Assembly: GCA_033782935.1 (NCBI GenBank)
Contig: JAWQEG010001353.1
Span: forward strand, 124,001-188,000
Direction of reading: 5' to 3'
DNA length: 64,000 bases
From: Petrolisthes cinctipes
Taxonomy: Eukaryota > Arthropoda > Malacostraca > Decapoda > Porcellanidae
The notes beneath the pieces are model-generated. The model was given only the letters and a program-made list of their open reading frames with translations, ran no database searches and was not told the origin of the DNA. The position numbers and the translations under genes were made by a program. Below are positions 37,001-49,800 of this stretch, in pieces. Numbering within the stretch: the first letter of the stretch is position 1; every line of letters begins with the position of its first letter.

Positions 37001-37809
37001 CATATCCCTTGCGTGTCATTTCAATGACCTGCATCTTTTTACCCACACGTTTCTGAAGATCTGTGTACTTCTTCTCAACAGATCGTATCTGTTCCTCCAC
37101 CTGCTGGACATCCAAGCTTGAAAGTTCAACCATGATCTCACCAGCCCTGTTTTTCTGTTCTTCCAGCATGGGGAGAGCATCTTCAAACTGGTTCCAGAGC
37201 TGCTGCACTTCTGCTGATTTCTTGGCCGAGTCCAGATTATCACTTTTGTCGCACTTCTCAAGCTGCTTGATAATGGTATCAAACCAGCTGTACACCTGCT
37301 GTAACTTGCTCCTGTACTCATCTATCTGTTGGTTAGTGGTTGTCCTCAAATCAATAAGATTGGTGACCTCCTCCTCGAGTTGGTTCATCTTCTCGCGATT
37401 ATCCGTGTCAGCCATGTCAGGGGCAAGGTTCATCTGCTTGATTTCCAGCTCGTCCAGAATGCTCTGCTTCTCCAGGATCTTGGTGCGGAGGTCATTCATC
37501 TGAGAGATCTCCAGGTTTGAGGCCTCCGAGCGCAACTTGGCTGGGCGGCTCTTGAACTCCTGCACGATGATGATGTACTCATCTATCCATTTCTTGATGG
37601 AATCATTCTGGCGGCCCAGATCCTCCAACTCACTCACTGAACTGCTAATGGTTGACACACGAGCCTGGATCTGGGGGAAGCAAAAATTGTATTATTGTGG
37701 AAAATATTACACATTATACATACATAAACTCAAGATAGATGGAGAAAGAAGTACATGAATGGGATACAGAGGAGAACAGATGGAGTATAGAAGACATCAG
37801 TTTTGCTAC

Positions 37810-37872
<63 letters not shown>

Positions 37873-40800
37873 AAGATTGTCAATGCCATATACTGTATAT
37901 ACTGTATGCTGAAGATAACATATCATATTTACATTCATTGTTTGAACTTCTACAATTATTTCTATCCTCTTCTTAAAATATTTCAATATAACACATTTCA
38001 GGACTGTACAACAAAAAAAGGGAGAATTAAAAAGGGTGACATATGAAATGGAAAGAAGGCATGCAGTGTTTTTTATACATAATAATCTGGTCTGCCTCAC
38101 CTGTTCAATAAGGTCCTCAAGCTTGGCCCTCACAGCCAGTTCACTCTCAGGGATGGATTGGGATATGACGTCCTGGGGTGAGCCGGGACGGGAAATGGAA
38201 GCTGTGGCTGCTTCACACGCCTGAACTGCAAACGCCAGCCGGGACTTCTCACCCAGCAGCTTGTTGTGCCATGACTGTGGTGGCAGAGAAAATATTCTTA
38301 TACAAGGAAAGAAGTTATTATGGTGTTTTTATAGACAATAATTTGAAGAGGAAGTTTTAATCAGGGAAAGAAATTACAGTATTATGGTTATTTTGCGAAT
38401 GAATGTGATGGGAGAGGAGGAAAAAGGTTATTATGGTTATACAGGTATAGCTGAGATTTTTATACAAGGAAAGAAGCTATTATGGGAATACCTTTAGGAA
38501 AATCTGAACTGACTCCAATGGTTTAAATGTCTCACCTTCGACAGAGTACAAAACTACTGTACTGTATTTCAGTCATTAAGTGTAACTTAAAGAAACATTT
38601 TCTGAAGGACTTGCCAATTTGGCCACATAACAGGCCAGACTGAAATAAACATAAGTACATAATAAACATAAGTAGTCACAATAAACATAAGTACAATATA
38701 ACCTATTCAATAAAAACATTTGAGTTGATGAATAAATAGTTACCCTGGTACACTCAAGATGATACTTGGCTTCCTCCATGGTCTGTATACTGGTGTCATT
38801 CTCCTCGGTGATGATGGGTTTCCACTCCTGTAGGTTCTTCTCAATAGACTCCAGAATGGCCTCGTACTCCTCAAACTTGGCCAGGGACTCAGTGAGCCGC
38901 TTCTGGATATGGTTGGCGGTGCCCAGTACAGAGTTGTAGCTTTCCTGAATGTTGTGCAGCTGCCGCTCAATTTTATCCTGGATGGCCGGAACAGAACCAA
39001 TGTAGCGGTCAATCTGTTTGCGTCCCTTATTCTTCACCTCATCCAGGGTCTGCTGGTAGTCAACAATATCCTCCAGCTGCTGGTTGTGGCTCTCGATCTG
39101 TTCCTCGGTCTGCTCACGGTTGCAGATGTAGAGGGAGTTCTCAGCCATGAGTTGGAAGCTGATCTGCAAGAGCCATTTCTCCGTGTCCTGGAGGGCCAGC
39201 TGGTACTGACTGAAGTCAGTGATCTCCTCTTCCAGCTGGGCTGTGATTTCCGCACATCGTGTGCTTAGGTGTTCCCACTTGGCCTCCGCTTCCTCCACGC
39301 ACTCCAGGATCCCCTCATCACCAGCCTTTTCAGAGAAACTCTCAGCATCATCCAGTAGAGTGTTCACCTCCTCATGTTTTTCCTGAATGACAAGGACAAT
39401 AATAATAACACCAATAATAATAACACCAATAATAATAATAATAATGATATAGTAATAATATCAACACTTGCAATAAAAAATAAATATAAAAATAATAATA
39501 ATCACATATACATCATAAAATCAATAAAAAAAGATTGCAGTGGCAAAAAAAAGTAGATGTGCACATTTCACTTGAATATACAGTATTTAACTCAATGGAT
39601 GAAGCAACTGAACACTATCCTGTGGTTTTATTATTCTGTGGTTATTTTTCTTAAGTCCACACTCATCACACTATTCTAGTCATGGACATAAAATTATTTT
39701 TGGGATTCTTGGTCTACCTTAACTCATAACAAAATATAAATTGTAGGTTCTAAAGGAAAACTGAGGCATTCCCTGCTGAAATGAGGTGAGTGACCTGCAA
39801 AAACAATGGAGAAAACAGCGTGTGAGGTTGGTGTTATCTAACCTGCCCATGTAGTCATAACTCACTCCCGCTCTGGAGCGGTAATGAGGTATGAAACTAG
39901 GTTGGGACAGATACTTCACTACCAACTGTCAAATACAGATAATATGGACAGAGGAAAACATATTCTGATTTACTGCCACACCCATTGGCTAACAGCTGAT
40001 GAAAAGGAAAATAAAAGAGGAAGAAGTACATACCTGGATCTGAAGAGCAATGTGTTTGTAACGATCGAGGAAGGTTCGCATCTCAGCCACTTCACCCCTT
40101 GAGTCAGGAGTGTCCACCAGCACTTCCTCCACTTCCACAAGCCATGTGTCCAGCCTTGTCTGAGCCTCGCTGAACTCTTCCCATCTACTCACAGCGTTCT
40201 ACCAGAGGAAAGGTTTCTATAAAGACTCTACTGGGATAATATTTCTGAAAGCATCCTAGAAGGGAACGGTTTGTTGTATAAACACTGTGTACTGTAGGTC
40301 TGTTGATGAATGAAAAGTGGAGTGAAGCCAAGAGTGAAAATAAAAGTACTATTGGATAAGACATGTGTATTGTACTGTGTGTAAGGTATAACATAAGAGA
40401 ATGAGTAAAAGAAGTTGTTGTGACTGTGTTTGCATATTGTTATCACAAAAGTATGGGTAAGAACAGTTTGAAATATGCTGAATGGTGCTGTGGACTATAT
40501 ATCTTAATGTTTCCAACTGCTCGTTACTCATGACTTGCAGGAGGAGTTGTTACAGATCAATACAGAGTATGCTGGTTTTTGTGATGGTAGCATTTAGGAT
40601 TTCTACAGTAAATGTTGACAAAAGAAGTCTGTCCGTTGATATCGAACCTTGAGCTTGGACTGTGTGGAGGTGAGGGAGATGTTGAAGTGGTCCCAGTCCA
40701 CCCTGAGTCTGGTGAAGTCCTCTCTGATCTGCTCCTGCTGGTCGAGGTGGGTGAGATTCAGGGCGCGGGTGAAGGTGTCAGACATCACCCCCAGCAGGTG

Positions 40801-43800
40801 TTGTCCCTCAGAGAGCCGAGTCGACACAAGCTTCAGGGTGTCCAGTTTGTCTCGCACCTGATGAGGTAAAGGTTATTGTTATTGGTAATTCTATTAATAT
40901 TATTGTTATTGATGTTATCATTATCACTATTTACTACATTACTATTTTTGTTATTGCTATATTATTATTATCATTATCATTTTTATTATTATCATTGTTA
41001 TTATTATTATTAGTAGTAGTAGTAGTACATATAGTATTATTATCATTACAGTACTGTACTATATAATTATTATCATCATTAATATTATAGTAATAATAAT
41101 AATAATAATAAATATTATTATTATTATTACAGTACAGTATTATTATTTTATCCACTCACCTCTGCCTCAGAACCACTGTCATCCTGGCAGTCAGTGACGG
41201 TGCCTTGAGACCGCTGTAGCCATTCCTCAAACTCAGTCTTGGCTGTCACAAACTCAGTGTGATCTGTCAATGTCTTCTGAGCGATCACCACCAAACTCTG
41301 TACAGGATAGTTAAAATATTTCTAATGTGAATTACGCACCCCACTGCCAGCTCTATTACCTTCCCAGTTTCACTGCTCACCCATCACTTTATTCTGACTC
41401 AGTACAGTATGTGAAGGATTTGACTGAGGATGATGATGTTGGGATTTTACACATTATACCATTGTGATGGTTTTAAATATTATGATCTTCAGAAATGTTC
41501 CTTAAGCAGTCAATATGACAGCTTTAAAGCTAGTCAAAAGGTTTTTCAAAGTTTCAAGTATATTGTATTATATTGGATTAATGAATCAAAATTCCTCCAA
41601 AACTTATTAATTTGAAAATTGGGCTTAAAATTTTAATTACTATAACACATTTGCTTTCAATAACTAATATCTTCACACTATTGTCAGCAAGCTGTCATTA
41701 CACTCAACAATCAAAGTTGGGCTGTAGTGATAAATAAACTAACTGAATGACAATGATATGAGGAAAACCTGTCTTTAAAAATATATGTTTGACTTTCCTA
41801 CCTGAAAATCCAATATAAGTAGTGTCTATGAATACAACTCCAGCTAAAAGATTTTCTACTACCGACTGAAGCAAGAGTAATCAGGAGGTTTCATTGAATC
41901 ATCTCTGCAGTTTATTACCCAATGCATGATTATAGAGATTACTTCATCTATAGATTTCCCAAAGGATCAATAATTAGGTGAAGTATAAACAAAATATTGT
42001 ACTCTACCACAAACCCAATGATTATACTGACTACAGTATATGGTGGCAACAAACATAACTTTTGAAGAGAGATGTACTGTACACACCTGAAGGTTGGTGA
42101 GCACATTGGCGTAGAGTGACTGTAGGTGAACAGTCATATCTCGAACCGGTGTGTGAGCGCTGTAGTCCATCAGTACTTCACATCGGTCATTCAGTATCTC
42201 TAGGTGCACCTTCTTGGTATTTGCCTCCACCAGAAGCTCCTGCAAAGATTTCTTAATTTGGAGGAGAGAAAGTGATCAGTAAAGTTTGTTCTGTTGTATC
42301 ATTTGTGTTCATTTGGGATGGCACTGTGGTGCAGTTAGGGGTGAGGAGGGAGGAAGCAGGGCAGGGAGGATGGGAGGGAGGAAGACAAACTGCAAGCCAA
42401 ACAGACCGGGAGAGACCAATTGTTCACTGTAAAGAAAAATATACATATTTCCTGATACAAAATAGAATTCCTCCTTACTGTATACGTTGTAGGAAGGAAG
42501 GAAATAACAATTTAGCTACAGCCTCCTGAGCCCAGGCACATATAAGGTTGGAAACATGGAACTCAGTTCATTCAATGTCTCAATTTACACAATATGGAAG
42601 TTTTCATATCTCAAGTTATTTAATAACCCAATTATATCAGTATCTTAATCCACAAAATGTCACAAGTTATCATATTTAATGTAAAAAATAATAACATTTC
42701 TGAATTTACTCAATGCAACTGGTACCAGTCACTCAATGTTTAATTTGCTCAGTCTCTATTTACTCAGTCACTGTTCACACAATTTTTCAAGTTACACAGT
42801 GCCACAAGTTTCTCAAGTGGATTTGTTGCTCCAGTTTCAAATATAGTACAGTACATACTACAGTATATGGCAAAAAGAATCAAAGTACTGTAGTACAGTG
42901 AAAGTTGGTCTGTCCATATGTCCAACAAAGCTTTCATAATTTGTACAGCAAAAGAAAAGTATTCAGCGAGTGCCTGAGTCTGGTTGCCTTCGCCAAGACA
43001 TCCACGCCATGCTAATTAGGAAGAAATAAGATGTGGAGAAGTTTATTATTAGGGAGGAGAGTGAATGGGGAGTATGTGGGGAAGAGAATCATTGGAAAGG
43101 AAAGAGAGAAAGGACTACCCTAGAATGAAAAGGGAGGGAGTGGGAGTCAACTGAGAGGGGAAGGAAGGTGTGTATGTACAATTGCAGACCATAAAAAGTC
43201 TACCCCCTCTGCAGACCCTGAGACGAGGCCTGGGGTCTTTCTGGATGATGGCTCGGTCAACTATCACGGGCAACACACGCACAAACATACTCCACGAACC
43301 CTCTAGGATATGGCTTCGTAACCAGTGGGTCATGTTACATTTATCACATTTTTATCGAGATAGGCCAAATCCTTGGCTTCATAGACCTCAATATTATATA
43401 CTAATATACTCAAATGATTACGTAAATCGTATAAATATGTAACCAATATGTGATAAGATAAATGTTTCAGGAAATTAAACTAAAAATATGAATCATCTGA
43501 GCTGCTGCTTTATTTACAAACTGGAGGTGAACCGCAGAGGTGTAGTCATGAATCGAAAAGTTTCCCCACACTCCAGACGCCGATTGTAAATTGAAAGACG
43601 TTCTTTATTTCATTCCCTTTATATTAGATAAAATTTGAGTATATAGATAAAAGGAACTATGTAATCTGAATAGTAACTGTTTTGTTTCATTACTAATTCC
43701 GCTGTTTCTTATTTCCCTATAGAGGGTTCGTGGAGTATGTTTATGCGTGTGTTGCCCGTGATAGTTTGGCTGAGCCATCATCCAGAAAGACCCCAGACCT

Positions 43801-46800
43801 CGTCTCAGGGTCTGCAGATGGGGCAAACTTTTCATGGTCTGCGATTGTACATAAAAATTAAGGGATTCAACAGCAAGGGGATATCAATGGGGTATCTGAG
43901 ATATCAAAAAAATGTCACTCAAGTTATTGTAATGCGCTCCAACCCAAGCAATGTCAGAAGCTGTTCATCCCTCAAAAGTTCCATGACTCTGGCTTATGAG
44001 ATACAGGACCATATATAAGAATATCCATGGTGTTGACAACAGCACAGTACCAGTATGATGGCTCTGTAGTACTATAGTGTGTCTAAGGAGTCATTATATG
44101 AGCTAATGTACATATAAAGGCTCAGTATACATATAATAAAGCTATAGTATACATAGGGAACAATTTCAAAGTAATACCAAAATCATACGCATACTATAGA
44201 GAGACATATTGTAGTAACAACTGTGGTAAAATAACTCTGAGAATGAGAAGTTTAGGGTACAGTACAGTACTGAATAGGAATATTATAATAAGGATATATG
44301 GGAGATCTCTGTATTCTAATCACTTCAAATTAACTATACGGTATTCAAATACTGCAAAATATATCTCATAATATATATACAGGGTGTCCCTCGACTTTCC
44401 TTTCCCGCTTTGTCAAATGAAAGTAGATGTATTTCTAAGATAAAAATACTCTATAAACATACGTCTTCTGAGATCTTGTTTGGCAGTTATGTTGAAATTA
44501 AAAATGCGTGGACAAGGGGAGGTGGGAGGTGGTAGGCAATGGTGGCTGTTGTACTCGGTGTTACCATACACTAGGCTGTTATTTTTGAGTATTACATATA
44601 GAACTATGACTTTACAGACCAACACAATATTTCCTTTACTACAAGAAATGCTGCACTACAGAAATCAAGATTTAGAGTTGTTAGTGGCGAGGTGTTGAGG
44701 GTTTTGGAGTAAGGAGTGTGTAAGTGCCAAACAATCCTCACAGCGAGATGTTAGTCAACAAACAGTGCAATCATGGGACTACGAAGTTATGAAGCCTGGG
44801 AATGACTCTGGTTGGGGGTACTGTGTTTTGTTTGTAACTTATTTTTGGGTAAACTGCTCAGCACACAAGTTTATTCCACTGTACCTCGAGCATACGATGC
44901 TACACCATCTTAACACTACATTCCATTCCATATTGTAAAGTGTTTTATATTGATCAAATGTGTGGCAGTGGAAATTATTAGGAAAAATCCCAAGTTTGTG
45001 AACTAAGCATTGCAGTAGATGGTGGGAGGGAGAGTTAAAAAATATCTAAGGTTTGTTTATTTGCCGGTGATGGTAAATGTCCACGGCTGACATAAAAAAA
45101 CCTAACCGTGACTTGCCAAAGCTTGCTACCAAGGGTTAGGAGTTAGACATAATGAAAGCCAAGGAATGCCACCTGACGACATCAGCTGTGAACATTTACT
45201 TACAAAAGGAAAACCAGTCTATAGGTGAGACTATAGCATTAGTATAGTAAATAGCCTTTTACAGTACTTCAGATTATACTATCTATGTTGTATTACATTA
45301 TTATTACTGTACTTGTACATTTAAGAAGCTACTGGTCTATTGCATTACTACAAAATGTACTGGTAATATAACAACTGTATACTGTACAGTACAATACTAC
45401 ATCATTATGATGTATCTTATTACCTATATAATCCACAGTACAATATATGGCAAATTTATATTTAAGATCTTCTTAACACATGTATGTACATAATTTCTTG
45501 TACATTTCTCTGACATAGATGGAATTATTGATGTAAGTAAAAGTACAATACTGTGCAAAATTTTCATCCAGCCAAAGTCACATAAAGTGGAATTATAGCA
45601 AGCAATCCTTACTGCCCATTGGTCCATTGTGTTGCTGATATAATGCTAGCAGTATAGTAAACCCCTGTACAGGTAGCAATGCTCGTACTTTACTTATTTC
45701 ACTTTGTCATTCCTGAGTGTTCTGTAGATTATATTTTCTATCGGTAAGTTTGCACAGTGCAAATGGATACTAATTCAAAAATATCCCCAAAAGACGTAAA
45801 GTGTTAAGAAACTAAAAAAAAAAAAAAAAAGCTGAAAATTACCTCAAGAATGAAGAACTTTGCTGATCAACTATCTCTAGAGTTAAGTTAACATATCAAG
45901 AGTGAACATTTATTATAATATCAGCATCAGCAGAAGTGTGGGGCCTCCCGACGTACACAATAATAAGCAGAAATCAATTACGATGAAATGTCCTGTATTT
46001 ACCTTCCAGTGATCAAGGTCTTCTGGCGTTGGGTCCTCAGGTTCGCTGGAGACCTGTTGCTGGAATTCCTCAAGCCATTCGTTGAGGTCCTTGTATGACT
46101 CGGTGAACTCATCCCACGTCTGCAGACATTTCTCCATTGTTCGTCGAATGTCGATGCTCATCTGCTGCAGGTTCTCCCACTCCATTCGCAAACTATCTGC
46201 TTCATTCCTCAGCGCTTCTTGGCCCTCTGGGGAGGTGGAATGTCGGATGGCTTTGTTCAGCTCTATGGCCTTTTCAATTATTTCCTCTCCTTCTGGGAGT
46301 TCCTCAGCAATGTCTTCCTGTTGCTGTTGTTTCTCTATCACCTCCTTCTTCTCACCGTGACTATCTGCAAATTGCTGCATAGTGATACGAGTCTTGCGCA
46401 GCCAGTTGGATGCCTCAACTGTGACGGTGTGGTAAGCTTCATGCTCCTTGACATAAACCTCAAGAGTCTTAATATTCTGCATCACTATTTTCTTGATTTC
46501 ATCATATTTACCAAGACATTCATCCACTTCCTCCTCAGAGTATCCTTCCTCAGTTTTCTTCCCAGCAAGGCGCTCAACCATGTCAAAGTGAGCAGCAATG
46601 TCTCTAAGGAGGATACGGTATTTCTCCAGGGCGGCACGTTTGTCACTCAACTCACTGAACAGAACTCCTTGCTCACAGGCCTTAGTCTTGAGTTCATCCA
46701 GCCAGTCGACCACAGTGTCCCGCATCTTGTCCGTTTCCTCCCTGCGTGAGATCTTGGTGCTCAGGGTCTGGTGGAGGCTGAATATGTCTGACATCAACTT

Positions 46801-49800
46801 ATCAAACTCCTTGCGGAGATTTTCTGTGTCCTCCTGGATCTTGGAGGCCCCAGACTGCTCTGTGTTCATGATGACACGTTCCTTGAGTTCCAACACATAC
46901 CTTAACTTATGCTGTCCTTGCTCCAGAGTATTTTTTATAGCCTTCACGGCTACCAACTGTTTGCCGAGTTCCTCATGATAATTGGTTTCATAGGAGCATT
47001 CATTGAGAGCCTTGCGGGTTTGTTCAATCCAGTCGTTACATTCAGAGTAAAGCTGATTGTGTTGGTGGTGCTCCTGGAAGTGCATTTCCAGCCGTCGCAT
47101 CACCTCCTTAGCTAGTGAGAGCAGAGTATTGTATTTGGTGGTGAGCTGAGTTACCGCATTGCTGACCCGGGAGTCGGCACACGTTTCCAGTAGCAACTGT
47201 GCACGCATGTTCAGCAGGTCCAGGGTCTTCTGCCAGTCAAATATCCTTTGCAGAGTGGTCTGAAACTCCTCCAGAACAGCTCTCTTCTCCTGCACATTGT
47301 CTTGGAGTTTGTTGTAGCTCTGTACATTCTTGTCCATCTTGTCAAGCCATTCCTCACACTCCTTGAATTTGTCCTCGTACTCAGTCCACTTGACAATGCC
47401 CATCTCCAGAAGGTTCTTGGTCTTCCCAACCTGGCTCCTGAAACATGTGAAAAATTAGCAATAAATCTATTATTGTATACATATACAGTATTTCTGCTTT
47501 GTTATGCAAAAAATGCAATATTTCAATACCTCAGGTTAACAAGCATAAAAAAGAGAAAGTTATTAAGGTGTAAAAATGCTTATGGTGTAATTAGGGGCAA
47601 TAAAATGTTGTGAGGGTGGATTAAAATAATTTTTCTGAAGTCTTAATTAAGGCATAAATGTTTTCAAGAAAGATCATTTATGCAAAACATACTATAATTC
47701 AATGTGTAGGACAGCAACACTGCTGGTACTCACAGGAAATTGTCAAACTCATCTTGAAGGAAAGCGACCTCTTCCTCAATGACTTCCTTGTCTTCTTCAT
47801 CAGCCAGGTTGCAAGCCTTTTCTGCTAAGGTGAAGGCCTTATCTAACTTCTTCTGCCCCTCTTCCTGTTCATTCTGCAGCAGCTTGAGAATGGTCGCCTT
47901 TCCACTAATTGTATCCTTGTCTCCGGTGGGTTCAGCACACTTGGCCATCCTCTCTTTAGCCGCTCTTAACCAGTGCATGAATTCATTTCCGGCATCGACA
48001 AATTCTTGGTGATGATCTACCATGTCCTTCTGTTTCTCAAGCAACTCCTTGGCTTGCTTGCTCAAGTTGTGATATTTGTTGGATATCTCTGAGGCATTGT
48101 TTTTCATTTGGCTTGTTTGGCTCTCAGTGGCCTTGGATGTGACAGATTCTATCATGGGCTCGAAGGAGACAATGTCCTGAACAATGCTGCTGGTTCGTCG
48201 CAGGTTTGCCTTCCTCTCCCCTATACTAAGTGTGGAGATCCTGTGAGAGAGACCTGTACTCTTCTTACTGGAAGCATTCACAGCGGAGGTGAGTTGCAGG
48301 AGTTTGGCCTCCCTCTCGCTGATCCATTGCTGCATGTTGATGTAGGAAGCATTCATATCTGCCCATTGCAGTAGATTGGTTTCTAGTGTTACCTTGGCAT
48401 TGGAGAGCTTTTTAATGAGTTTATCCCAGTCCGTCTGAAGCTCCTCCAAGGACTCATTGATGATGTCCCGGCCATCAGAACGTGTGTTCCTCAGCACCTT
48501 CTCTCCCCAGTTGACAGCCTGGTGGACCAATGACTGCCCCTCCTCTTGCTTCTTCATGAGGGACTGAATGATCTCCAAGTGTCGCTCGATACTTTCCTTA
48601 CCCGAGTCCGGTGACATGTCCAGGCAGTCTCTCACCACCATCCGAGCATTATCAATCCACTCCCGGGCCTTCTTCAAGTAGGTCTCATACTGGCGGTGCT
48701 GGTCAAAACTCGCTTCCACCTTCCTTAGCACATCCTTGGCCATGTTGATGAGCACCTGGTACCTGGAGTAGATTGGAAAATAAATACCTTTGCATTTTCA
48801 TACCTGGCAAAAATGTTCTGGCTCCCTTGTCACATTTATTAGTGATGACACTAACCTCTGGTGGCAAAAGATGAAAACTTTTCATGGTGACCGTACCTGG
48901 AGTTGAGGTGACGCATCTGGTTCTGGACAAAGGAGTCAAGGTGAGTTTCCTGCAGGGTATGGGACAGTTCATTCAGTTTCTTTAGTTGAGTCTGGTGCTG
49001 CACAAGGCTTTCCAACAGGTCCTGGAAAAGAGAAGATTATTTTATAAGTTGAATGGAAGGTAAATACAACTGGCCGTGCAATGAACTACCAGGAAATATT
49101 GAAAAATGGGACGTCATGCAACTGAAAGAGGAACACAGTACTGAGAGATAATTAAATGATGACCTGAACATAATGTGCCAAGGGTGCCTATGTGACAGAG
49201 ATGAGTACCCTGGCAAAGTGTTATTACAGTGTATGCCCCCATTCTATTTTTACAACAACCAAGGTCTGAGAGAGATAAAGTAACAAAGACAATTCAGTGA
49301 AACTCATACCAAAATGGAAACAGTACCTTCCTGGGAAGGGTTGCCAACCTGACTACTTTACAATAAATCATTCCTTAACCCTTTACATTTTGGGAGTTTC
49401 ATTCCCATGCCAAACTCAAATCCAGTCGGGGCCTCCCCTCATGAGCAACACTCTATTACATCTTTCTCTCCTCATGCAATTACTAAATGCAGCCACTTTA
49501 TTCCTTGTTGACATGCTCCTTTGTACTGCATGTTTCCTCCACATTGTTTGATAGTAGAGCAAAATTTCTTCACAGAATACCATGTTTTATGATATAGGCC
49601 AATGTCTCTATCAGCTCAGTCAAGGATCCCAGCTGATAATACCTACCCTAGACTGTGTACTGTTTATGACATTCCATCTATGATAAGTCATGGGATATGG
49701 TACTGGGCTGCCATGACATAACATGTACAGTTGCCTCAACTAGTAATGAGCACAGCCTCCGGTGGGTTTAGCAAAATGTAGCACCACTGTGTTTGTTTAC

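Noticed and set aside
44380..44400. acagggtgtccctcg, resembling a DNA-transposon end
   Set aside because: No inverted counterpart was found within several kilobases.
45913..46002. C-terminal extension of the E12 frame
   Set aside because: It lies beyond a GT donor and reads into intron with non-spectrin sequence. E13 continues the protein properly.
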